Below, piece by piece: positions 1 to 6,086 of a stretch of DNA of 8,781 bases. How positions within the stretch are numbered: position 1 is the stretch's first letter; each line of letters opens with the position of its first letter. The position numbers and the translations under genes were made by a program. The stretch is taken from assembly GCA_022709925.1 (NCBI GenBank), contig JAKLHX010000036.1, positions 1 through 8,781 of the forward strand. Direction: 5' to 3'. This DNA comes from Candidatus Margulisiibacteriota bacterium. Lineage in GTDB: Bacteria; Margulisbacteria; WOR-1; JAKLHX01. The notes under the pieces are model-generated. The model made no database searches. It worked only from the letters and a program-made list of their open reading frames with translations, and was not told the origin of the DNA.

Positions 1-200
1 AGTCGGCTGCCGAGATCGTCGCTAAAAAAGCAATAGATATGGGGATGAAGGAAGTCAATGTTATGGTGAAAGGCCCGGGTTCGGGCCGCGAGACCGCGAT
101 CAGGGCTCTGCAGGCCGCCGGACTTGTGATCAACTCTATCAAAGACGTTACTCCGATACCCCACAATGGGTGCAGACCGAGAAAGCAAAGGAGAGTGTAA
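1..200 (+). CDS. rpsK: 30S ribosomal protein S11, C-terminal part (5' end outside window)
   Basis: S11 sits on the platform of the 30S subunit, near the 3' end of 16S rRNA and the mRNA exit region. The gene enters from the left edge with complete codons from base 3 and ends at TAA 198-200, giving about 65 visible residues. The visible tail carries the family signature: VMVKGPGSGRETAIRAL, then a segment reading VTPIPHNGCRPRKQRRV at the very end. The PIPHNGCRPRKxRRV ending is diagnostic of bacterial S11. The next gene, rpsD, starts at the base after the stop, and its SD lies inside the last rpsK codons, so translation of the two is probably coupled. Nothing looks broken. The missing N-terminal half is only a window-edge effect. 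Confidence 0.97.
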   Translation, partial: SAAEIVAKKAIDMGMKEVNVMVKGPGSGRETAIRALQAAGLVINSIKDVTPIPHNGCRPRKQRRV

Positions 201-827
201 ATGGGAAGACATACGGGGCCTGTATGTAAATTGTGCAGAAGAGAAGGGGCGAAGCTTTTCCTGAAAGGCGAGAAATGCTACGGAGCTAAATGTCCTTTCG
301 GTAAAAGATCCTATGCTCCCGGCCAACATGGCCAGGTGAAGACGCAGAAACGTCTTTCGGAGTTCGGTATAAGGCTTAGGGAAAAACAAAAAGCAAGAAG
401 GATATACTCGATAGGCGAGAGACAGTTCAGAAGATATTTCGAGCTTGCCGATGCGAGCAAGGGCGATACCGGGGAAAAACTTCTTGAGCTTCTCGAAAGA
501 AGGCTGGACAATGTTCTTTGGAGGATGGGAGCCGCTCAATCACGTTCTCAGGCAAGGCAGTTCGTCAGGAACGGTCATGTCATAGTTAACGGGAAAAAAG
601 TGAACATCCCTTCTTTTTCGGTCAAGGTCAATGACGTTATAACTTTTAAGGAAAAAGCCGCTAATTTTGTCAAGAAAGTAGTTGAAGACATAAGGGAAAA
701 GAGCGCGCCGGAGTGGATATCTTTTGACAAGAATAAGATAGAGGGCAAGGTGGTTTCAATGCCGAGAAGAGCCGAAATAGACGCCCTTATTGAAGAACAT
801 TTGATCGTAGAGTTTTACTCAAGATAG
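201..827 (+). CDS. rpsD: 30S ribosomal protein S4, zinc-binding (C+) form
   Basis: S4 is a primary 16S rRNA binding protein that nucleates 30S assembly and lines the mRNA entry path. At 208 residues it has the usual length. The N-terminal domain has four cysteines (C9, C12, C26, C31; spacing CX2C-X13-CX4C), the pattern of the zinc-binding form of S4. E. coli-type S4 lacks this set. It is followed by the FGKRSYAPGQHG motif. An S4 RNA-binding domain follows at about 98-160 (RRLDNVLWRMG, then SRSQARQFVRNGHVIVNGKKV). The protein ends in EEHLIVEFYSR, as family members do. The start is ATG directly after the rpsK TAA, with an AAAGGAGA SD at 187-194. In several bacteria S4 represses its own operon, but no operator can be recognised here. 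Confidence 0.98.
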   Translation: MGRHTGPVCKLCRREGAKLFLKGEKCYGAKCPFGKRSYAPGQHGQVKTQKRLSEFGIRLREKQKARRIYSIGERQFRRYFELADASKGDTGEKLLELLERRLDNVLWRMGAAQSRSQARQFVRNGHVIVNGKKVNIPSFSVKVNDVITFKEKAANFVKKVVEDIREKSAPEWISFDKNKIEGKVVSMPRRAEIDALIEEHLIVEFYSR

Positions 828-839
828 GAGGAGAAGCAG

Positions 840-1802
840 ATGATAATGTTAGGCGAAAAACCATGGGTGAGGTATGAGCCGCAGGAAGACGGTTCCGGGA
901 GATTTATAGTCGAGCCGCTTGAAAGAGGCTACGGCGCTACTTTGGGCAATTCCATGAGGAGGGTGCTTCTTTCTTCTCTCGTGGGCGCGGCGGTGACTTC
1001 TATAAGGATAGAGGATGTTTCTCACGAGTTCTCTACGATCCCTAATGTGGTCGAGGACGTCATACAGATAATACTCAATATAAAGAAGATGGTCGTGCGT
1101 TCCCATTCAGATACTCCCAAGATCATAAAGCTTGAGGCCAAGGGTAAAGGCGCTGTAAAAGCCGGGGATATCAAGCATGATGCGGATATCGAAATAGTGA
1201 ACGTTGATCATGTTATTGCCAACCTGGAAGCGGGCGCGAAGCTCAATATAGAGATGGTCGTCGAAAAAGGCCGTGGTTTTGTACCTTCCGAAAGGAACAA
1301 AAAGCCTACTCAGCCGTTAGGCACCATTCCCGTGGATTCCATATTCTCTCCTGTCAAAAAAGTGAACGTAACTACCGAAGAAGTAAGAGTAGGGCAGGAG
1401 ATAAATTATGACAGGCTTATCCTTGATGTGTGGACGAACAATGCCATCACCGCGGATGAAGCGGTCGTAAAGAGCGCGGAGATACTTGCGAAACATATAA
1501 ACATGTTCATGCATATAGGCGAAAGGTCGGATTCCCTTGCGATCCATGTCCAGGGGCAGGGCGAACCTGATTCTCAAGTGCTTGAGATGAGCATAGACGA
1601 CATAGACCTTTCCTCAAGGGCTTTGAACTGTCTTAAAAAAGACAACATAAAGACCGTGTCTGACCTTGTACAGCTGACAGAGGATGAGCTCATGAAGATA
1701 AAGAGCCTGGGGTCTAAATCTTTCGACGAGATAAAAGAGGTCCTTTCAAGGTTCAACCTGTCGCTAAAAGGTTCTGAAAAGAAAACGAGTGAAGGAAACT
1801 AA
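840..1802 (+). CDS. rpoA: DNA-directed RNA polymerase subunit alpha
   Basis: Alpha dimerises to scaffold assembly of beta and beta', and its C-terminal domain touches UP elements and activators. The 320 residues cover both domains. The N-terminal assembly domain is about 1-230, with GATLGNSMRRVLLSS at 33-47; R40 matches the assembly-critical E. coli R45. A short linker follows, then the C-terminal domain at about 252-310 with helix-hairpin-helix features. In that domain R260, N263, G291 and K293 align with the DNA-contacting residues R265, N268, G296 and K298 of E. coli. A tail rich in Lys, Ser and Glu ends the protein. The first ATG is preferred because AGGAGG at 826-831 lies 8 bases upstream; the ATG two codons later would be 14 bases away. 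That SD overlaps the rpsD stop codon, which suggests coupling. Confidence 0.98.
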   Translation: MIMLGEKPWVRYEPQEDGSGRFIVEPLERGYGATLGNSMRRVLLSSLVGAAVTSIRIEDVSHEFSTIPNVVEDVIQIILNIKKMVVRSHSDTPKIIKLEAKGKGAVKAGDIKHDADIEIVNVDHVIANLEAGAKLNIEMVVEKGRGFVPSERNKKPTQPLGTIPVDSIFSPVKKVNVTTEEVRVGQEINYDRLILDVWTNNAITADEAVVKSAEILAKHINMFMHIGERSDSLAIHVQGQGEPDSQVLEMSIDDIDLSSRALNCLKKDNIKTVSDLVQLTEDELMKIKSLGSKSFDEIKEVLSRFNLSLKGSEKKTSEGN

Positions 1803-1804
1803 CA

Positions 1805-2158
1805 ATGAGGCATTCAAAAGGGAATAGAAAACTTTCAAAACCGACGGATCAGAGGATCGCTCTTCTTAGGTCCATGGCTCTTTCTTTGATAGTGAACGGG
1901 AAGATCAATACTTCAAGGGACAGGGCGAAGGAAACAAGGAAGCTGGTAGAGAAGATAGCCGCTCTTTCTAAAAAGGGAGGGCTTAGCAATCTCAGAAGGT
2001 CTCTCGAGATAATCCCGAACAAGAAAGCCGTCACGGAATTCTATAAAACGGCTCCCGAAAGATTTAAAGACCATGCCGGCGGCATATGCAGGATAGTGAA
2101 TATCGGTTCTCGCAGAGGCGATAATGCCGATATGGTCCTGTTAGAGCTGGTCGCTTAA
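1805..2158 (+). CDS. rplQ: 50S ribosomal protein L17
   Basis: L17 is a bacterial 50S protein near the peptide exit region, normally encoded just after rpoA as here. At 117 residues it is of standard length. The N-terminus MRHSKGNRKLSKPTDQRIAL matches the family signature (MRHxxxxxKLxRxxxxRxALxRxLxxxLI), followed by the NGKINTSRDRAKETRKLVEK segment. The end, NIGSRRGDNADMVLLELV, is the usual L17 C-terminus (RxGDxAxMxxxELV). The start is ATG with AAGGA at 1792-1796, 8 bases upstream and inside the last codons of rpoA. Only two bases separate the rpoA stop from this ATG. Confidence 0.98.
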   Translation: MRHSKGNRKLSKPTDQRIALLRSMALSLIVNGKINTSRDRAKETRKLVEKIAALSKKGGLSNLRRSLEIIPNKKAVTEFYKTAPERFKDHAGGICRIVNIGSRRGDNADMVLLELVA

Positions 2159-2165
2159 TACGATT

Positions 2166-2170
2166 GGAGG
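2166..2170 (+). promoter_or_regulatory. SD of rplM, ambiguous between two starts
   Basis: GGAGG lies between the rplQ stop and rplM. An in-frame TTG at 2174 is only 3 bases downstream and an ATG at 2183 is 12 bases downstream. Neither spacing is ideal. The ATG start gives the N-terminus expected of L13 (MKRNKTFSAK...), so the ATG is preferred. Confidence 0.6.
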
Positions 2171-2182
2171 ATTTTGGAACCG

Positions 2183-2620
2183 ATGAAAAGAAATAAAACA
2201 TTTTCGGCGAAACAGGAAAAAGTTGAAAGGAAATGGTATCTTGTGGATGCAACCGACAAGGTACTGGGCAGGCTTGCGACAAAGGTCTCTACCGTCCTGC
2301 GCGGCAAAGATGAGGAGATCTTCACTCCTAGCTGCGACACCGGCGACTTCGTAATAGTAATAAATGCTTCAAAGATAAAGGTCACGGGCAAAAAGCTGCA
2401 GGATAAGGTATATTTCAGCCATTCCATGTATCCGGGCGGAGCAAAGTTCAGGAGCCTCGAAGAACAGCTTGCGAACCATCCTGATAAAGTGATATTGCAC
2501 GCGGTCAGAGGGATGCTCCCCACAGGCCGCTTGGGAGATAAGCTTATTACAAAATTAAAAGTGTATAAAGACGACAAATTCCCGCATTCGGCACAGAAGC
2601 CGGAAGCCCTGACTATATAA
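2183..2620 (+). CDS. rplM: 50S ribosomal protein L13
   Basis: L13 is an early-assembly 50S protein that binds 23S rRNA. From ATG 2183 the product has 145 residues, the usual length. Recognisable parts in order are SAKQEKVERKWYLVDATDKV with LGRLAT, then the DTGDFVIVINASKIKVTGKK core, the HSMYPGG segment, and the AVRGMLPTGRLG motif near the C-terminus, ending with LKVYKDDKFPHSAQKPE. A TTG start at 2174 would add three residues (M-E-P). It is less likely because of the short 3-base gap to the SD. The gene lies 24 bases after rplQ and pairs with rpsI, its near-universal bacterial partner. Confidence 0.97.
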   Translation: MKRNKTFSAKQEKVERKWYLVDATDKVLGRLATKVSTVLRGKDEEIFTPSCDTGDFVIVINASKIKVTGKKLQDKVYFSHSMYPGGAKFRSLEEQLANHPDKVILHAVRGMLPTGRLGDKLITKLKVYKDDKFPHSAQKPEALTI

Positions 2621-2638
2621 AGAAAAGGAGACCAAAGG

Positions 2639-3094
2639 ATGACAGAACCCGAAGCCATAGAAAAACCGAAAAAGACCGCTAAAAAGACAAGCAAAAAGCA
2701 TGCCGACGAAGGTGTGTCCGCGGTAGGCAGGAGAAAGACTGCCATAGCAAGGGTAAAGCTGTCGAAGGGCGAAGGTGTTATAACTATCAACGGATATGAC
2801 TATCTTGATTATGTTGCCAACAGGCACAGGCTTATTGCCGAGATCCATAAACCTTTTGTCGCCGTTAATATAAACAATATATACAATGTGGATGTTAAAG
2901 CTAACGGCGGAGGGGTCAGTTCCCAAGCCGAAGCAGTGAAGTTAGGCATAGCAAGGGCTCTTATAATAATAGATCCTTCCATGAAGCCCGCATTGAGCAA
3001 GGCCGGATGTCTTGTAAGGGATTCGAGGATGAAGGAAAGAAAGAAATACGGACAAAAAAGAGCCAGAAAGAGATTCCAGTTCTCAAAGAGATGA
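2639..3094 (+). CDS. rpsI: 30S ribosomal protein S9 with Lys-rich N-terminal extension
   Basis: S9 belongs to the 30S head. Its C-terminal tail reaches the P site and contacts the tRNA anticodon loop. The product has 151 residues, roughly 20 longer than the common form. The extra length is a polar N-terminus (about residues 1-25) rich in Lys, Ala, Thr and Glu. The conserved domain then begins with VSAVGRRKTAIARV. The GGGVSSQAEAVKLGIARAL motif corresponds to the family GGGxSGQAxAxxxGIARAL. The basic tail KKYGQKRARKRFQFSKR is canonical, ending in the P-site-proximal KR. The start is ATG with AAAAGGAG at 2623-2630 and an 8-base spacer. It is the last gene of the block and is followed 21 bases later by the terminator. 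Confidence 0.97.
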   Translation: MTEPEAIEKPKKTAKKTSKKHADEGVSAVGRRKTAIARVKLSKGEGVITINGYDYLDYVANRHRLIAEIHKPFVAVNINNIYNVDVKANGGGVSSQAEAVKLGIARALIIIDPSMKPALSKAGCLVRDSRMKERKKYGQKRARKRFQFSKR

Positions 3095-3115
3095 TCGTTC
3101 TTTTCTTCGTGATCC

Positions 3116-3146
3116 AAAAGCCCCCGATCTTCGGGGGCTTTTTTTT
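3116..3146 (+). terminator. Intrinsic (Rho-independent) terminator after rpsI
   Basis: A perfect 12-base inverted repeat has left arm AAAAGCCCCCGA (3116-3127), a 3-base loop TCT, and right arm TCGGGGGCTTTT (3131-3142). A run of eight T covers 3139-3146. The GC core CCCCC/GGGGG followed by the T tract is a textbook terminator for + strand transcription and closes the ribosomal block. On the other strand the tract following the stem is only four T, so any activity there would be weaker. Confidence 0.95.
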
Positions 3147-3168
3147 GGCGATAAAATTGCTGGTAGCA

Positions 3169-3258
3169 GAATGAAGAATGAAGTAGGAAGGATGAAGCCG
3201 AAAATGGGGATAGGATATTTGTGAAGAGAATTCGAATGTCTGCCTTCATACTTCATCC
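3169..3258. repeat. Imperfect inverted repeat of ATGAAG-type units in the intergenic gap
   Basis: Between terminator and promoter lies a tandem GAATGAA-GAATGAA (3169-3182) continuing into GAAGTAGGAAGGATGAAG. The arm 3176-3191 is complementary to 3243-3258 at 14 of 16 positions, with a 51-base spacer. In another register, AAGGATGAAG (3188-3197) pairs perfectly with CTTCATCCTT (3251-3260). No open reading frame of note and no known RNA family is recognisable here. It may be a decayed intergenic repeat or a weak secondary hairpin. Function is unknown. Confidence 0.55.
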
Positions 3259-3297
3259 TTTTGCAGGTGTTGAAAAATCCTACAACAGAAAGGGTCG

Positions 3298-3327
3298 TTG
3301 ACCGTATTTTAGATTATAGGGTATAAT
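3298..3327 (+). promoter_or_regulatory. Sigma70-type promoter of the serine/two-component block
   Basis: The -35 box TTGACC (3298-3303) matches the consensus at five of six positions. The -10 box TATAAT (3322-3327) is perfect, with an 18-base spacer. Transcription would start near 3334, giving a leader of about 30 bases before the ATG at 3365. That is too short for a riboswitch or attenuator. Placement directly after a strong terminator supports this as the start of a separate transcription unit. Confidence 0.85.
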
Positions 3328-3350
3328 GCTTATATCTCCACAAATCTTAG

Positions 3351-3356
3351 AAAGGA
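3351..3356 (+). promoter_or_regulatory. SD that fixes the aminotransferase start
   Basis: AAAGGA lies 8 bases before ATG 3365. The longer reading frame from ATG 3326 begins inside the -10 box and upstream of the predicted transcription start, so it cannot be the real start if this promoter is used. Confidence 0.85.
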
Positions 3357-3364
3357 ATTTTTAT

Positions 3365-4504
3365 ATGGCGTTCAAAGAATATCTGATGATCCCCGGACCG
3401 ACCCCTGTTCCCGCGAGAGTTTTGACGGCTATGGGCAGACAAATGATCAATCACAGAGGACCTTCCTTTTCCAGCATAATAAAAGAAATAGTTGAAGGGG
3501 TTCAATGGGCTTACCAGACAAAGAATGACATTATAGTTCTGACTACCTCAGGTACAGGAGGGATGGAGTCTTCAATAGTTAATTTCTTGTCGCCAGGCGA
3601 CAGGGTCCTTTCTTTGAACATAGGTGCTTTCGGCAACAGGTTCGCCAAGATCGCGAAAGCATACGGGGCCGATGTCGACGAGGTCAAATTTGAAAGAGGC
3701 AAAGCGGTCGATCTTAAGACCGTTGAACAGAAACTTTCCGCCGATAAAGACAAGAAGATCAAGGCGGTCCTTGTCCAGCAGAACGAAACCTCAACAGGCG
3801 TCCTTAACGATATAAAGTCGATCGCAGAGCTGGTCCATAAGCACGGAGCTTTAATAATCGTGGATGCGGTATCAGGATTACTTACCGCCCCTTTGAAAGT
3901 TGATGAATGGGGCCTTGATGTTGTCGTGTCAGGATCGCAAAAAGCGTTCATGGTCCCTCCGGGCCTGGCATTCGTATCCGTGAATAAAAAAGCCTGGGCC
4001 GCGCATGAAAATGCCAAGATGCCGAGGTTCTATTTTGATTTTAAAGCTGCCATGAAGTTCGCCGAGATAGGCGAGACCCCTTGGACCCCTGCGGTTTCCA
4101 TAGTTTTCGGCATGCAGGAAGCCATAAGGATGTTAAAAGAAGAGGGACTTGATAATATTTTTGCAAGGCATGAGAAGATGGCCAAGGCCGTGCGTGCAGG
4201 ACTTAGGGCTCTCGGGCTTAAGCTCCTTGTCGAAGACGATAAGATCGCTTCAAGGGCCGTTACCCCGGTATTTCCTCCGGAAGGGATCGAAGCCGATAAA
4301 CTCAGAAAGGTGGTCAGAGAGAAATACGGTGTGGTGCTTGCAGGCGGACAGGAAGACCTTAAAGGTAAGTTGTTCAGGATAGGGCATCTCGGATATATAG
4401 ACAAACTGGAGCTTCTTGCCGCGCTTGCCGCTCTTGAGATAGAGCTTGGCACAGGTGTTAAAAAAGGCGCCGGTGTCGCCGCTGCGGAAGAGGTGCTTGC
4501 ATGA
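3365..4504 (+). CDS. Class V PLP-dependent aminotransferase (alanine/serine-glyoxylate family), probable SerC substitute
   Basis: A 379-residue cytosolic fold-type I PLP enzyme. It opens with MIPGPTPVPARVL (8-20) and NHRGPSF (29-35), typical of the alanine-glyoxylate/serine-pyruvate branch. The phosphate-binding loop SGTGG is at 62-66. D167 in IIVDAVS pairs with the PLP ring nitrogen. K193 in SGSQKAFMVPPGL is the Schiff-base lysine. R338 in LFRIGH is the expected substrate-carboxylate arginine. Canonical SerC belongs to a different class V branch, so the name serC is withheld. The gene has its own promoter and overlaps serA by ATGA, so the likely role is making phosphoserine from 3-phosphohydroxypyruvate. 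Alternatives are serine-glyoxylate, serine-pyruvate or alanine-glyoxylate transamination. The family call is sure; the substrate is inferred from context. The C-terminus ends in an Ala/Gly-rich tail (about 362-379). Confidence 0.9.
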   Translation: MAFKEYLMIPGPTPVPARVLTAMGRQMINHRGPSFSSIIKEIVEGVQWAYQTKNDIIVLTTSGTGGMESSIVNFLSPGDRVLSLNIGAFGNRFAKIAKAYGADVDEVKFERGKAVDLKTVEQKLSADKDKKIKAVLVQQNETSTGVLNDIKSIAELVHKHGALIIVDAVSGLLTAPLKVDEWGLDVVVSGSQKAFMVPPGLAFVSVNKKAWAAHENAKMPRFYFDFKAAMKFAEIGETPWTPAVSIVFGMQEAIRMLKEEGLDNIFARHEKMAKAVRAGLRALGLKLLVEDDKIASRAVTPVFPPEGIEADKLRKVVREKYGVVLAGGQEDLKGKLFRIGHLGYIDKLELLAALAALEIELGTGVKKGAGVAAAEEVLA

Positions 4505-6078
4505 AGGTCTTAATCGCGGACAAGTCGGCAAAAGAGGGGATAGACGCTTTAAAGAACGCCGGTTTTGAAGTCGATGTGAAGACAGGGCTCAACGAACAGC
4601 AGCTCATCGATATAATAGCCGATTATGACGCTATGATGGTGCGCAGCGAGACAAAGGTCACCGCAAAAATAATAGAAGTCGCAAAGAAGATGAAGATCAT
4701 AGGAAGAGCGGGCGTCGGCGTAGACAATATAGACGTTCCTGCCGCTACCAAAAAAGGCATCGTCGTAGTCAATTCCCCTGAGGGCAACACGATCGCTGCA
4801 GCCGAACATACTTTTGCCATGCTTATGTCCCTTGCCAGGAACATACCGCAGGCAGCAGCCTCAATGAAAGCCAAGAAATGGGAAAAAAGCAAGTTCATAG
4901 GCACGGAATTGTACGGCAAGACCCTTGGAGTGGTCGGAGCCGGGAAGATCGGAAGCCGTGTGATATCTTATGCGCAGGCTCTCGGCATGAAAGTTTTCGT
5001 GTTCGACCCGTTCGTGACAGAAGAATATGCCAAGAAGTTGGGGGTTGAGGTAAAGCCTCTCGATGATGTCATAAGATCATCCGACTTTATCACTTTCCAT
5101 ATCCCTAAGAACAAAGAGACCGCGCATCTCATAAACAAAGACAAGATAGCGATGATGAAAAACGGCGTAAGGCTCGTGAACGTGGCGCGCGGCGGCATAA
5201 TAGACGAGAACGACCTTAAAGAAGCGCTGATCTCCAAAAAAGTAGCGGCCGCGGCGCTGGATGTTTTTGAGGTTGAGCCGGTCGCCGACAATATATTCGC
5301 GGAGCTGGATAATGTTATAACTACTCCACACCTTGGAGCTTCGACCGTGGAGGCCCAGGTGAACGTGGCGGTCGATGTCGCGGAACAGATAATCGAAGTC
5401 TTAAAGGGCGGGTCGGCAAAAGCCGCCGTCAATATCCCTGCTATGAGGCCGGACCTTCTCGGGCCGGTGAAGCCGTATCTTCCTCTTGCTGCAAAACTCG
5501 GCAAGTTCACCGCCCAGTTGGTGAAGGGCCCGGTCAGCGAAGTGGAAATATCCTATCTCGGAGATATAAGCGCTCACGAAGTCGCTCCTTTGACGGTAGC
5601 GGTGCTCAAAGGCGTGTTTGAGACTGCTTTAGGCGATTCGGTCAATATGGTCAATGCTGCTCTTGTAGCAAAAGAGCGCGGCGTCAACGTAAAAGAGGTC
5701 AAAAGCGGGAGCGCGGAGAATTTTTCCAGCCTTATATCCGTGAAAGTAAGTTCCGGAAAAGATTCCAAGACCGTTACCGGGACCGTGTTCGAATCGTATG
5801 GCGAGCGCATCGTGAAGATCGACAATTTTAGTACTGATGTCGCGCCGAACGGGTTTATGCTCATAACTTCACATACTGACAGGCCGGGAATAATCGGCAA
5901 GGTCGGGATGCTTCTCGGGGATTCAAAGATAAACATAGCTTCCATGGATGTCGGCAGGGAGACCATAGGCGGTAAAGCCGTTATGGTCCTTAGCGTGGAC
6001 AACGTCATTTCCCAGGATATTATAGACAAAGTTAATAAAATAGAAGGCATCACGGATACTAAACTCGTAAAAGTGTAG
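4501..6078 (+). CDS. serA: D-3-phosphoglycerate dehydrogenase, long form with ACT domain
   Basis: Oxidises 3-phosphoglycerate to 3-phosphohydroxypyruvate with NAD+, the first step of serine synthesis in the cytosol. At 525 residues it matches the long (type I) form. The substrate domain has VRSETKVT (47-54) and GRAGVGVDNID (68-78). The NAD domain has the GAGKIG dinucleotide loop at 146-151, with D169 as the likely ribose-binding acid. Catalytic residues by alignment with the family are R230 (VARGG), E259 (EVEP) and H277 (TPHLGAST). An intervening allosteric-substrate-binding-like domain follows at about 315-445, then an ACT domain at about 452-525 (HTDRPGIIGKVG), which usually senses serine. 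The ATG overlaps the aminotransferase stop (ATGA), with AAGAGGTG at 4488-4495 as SD. Feedback inhibition by serine is probable from the ACT domain but not proven. Confidence 0.97.
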   Translation: MKVLIADKSAKEGIDALKNAGFEVDVKTGLNEQQLIDIIADYDAMMVRSETKVTAKIIEVAKKMKIIGRAGVGVDNIDVPAATKKGIVVVNSPEGNTIAAAEHTFAMLMSLARNIPQAAASMKAKKWEKSKFIGTELYGKTLGVVGAGKIGSRVISYAQALGMKVFVFDPFVTEEYAKKLGVEVKPLDDVIRSSDFITFHIPKNKETAHLINKDKIAMMKNGVRLVNVARGGIIDENDLKEALISKKVAAAALDVFEVEPVADNIFAELDNVITTPHLGASTVEAQVNVAVDVAEQIIEVLKGGSAKAAVNIPAMRPDLLGPVKPYLPLAAKLGKFTAQLVKGPVSEVEISYLGDISAHEVAPLTVAVLKGVFETALGDSVNMVNAALVAKERGVNVKEVKSGSAENFSSLISVKVSSGKDSKTVTGTVFESYGERIVKIDNFSTDVAPNGFMLITSHTDRPGIIGKVGMLLGDSKINIASMDVGRETIGGKAVMVLSVDNVISQDIIDKVNKIEGITDTKLVKV

Positions 6079-6086
6079 ATAGTCCT

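Noticed and set aside
2155..2790. A 211-codon open frame on the minus strand
   Set aside because: It lies opposite rplM and the start of rpsI, both well supported with SDs and family motifs. Its translation has no recognisable family pattern.
2809..3249. A 146-codon minus-strand frame spanning rpsI and the terminator
   Set aside because: It runs through the rpsI coding sequence and the terminator stem and shows no family resemblance. A shadow frame.
3326..3364. Upstream ATG extending the aminotransferase by 13 residues
   Set aside because: This ATG overlaps the -10 box and precedes the predicted transcript start. ATG 3365 has a good SD and gives the family-typical N-terminus.
3328..3364. 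Riboswitch or attenuator leader before the aminotransferase
   Set aside because: The predicted leader is only about 30 bases and has no hairpin or conserved motif.
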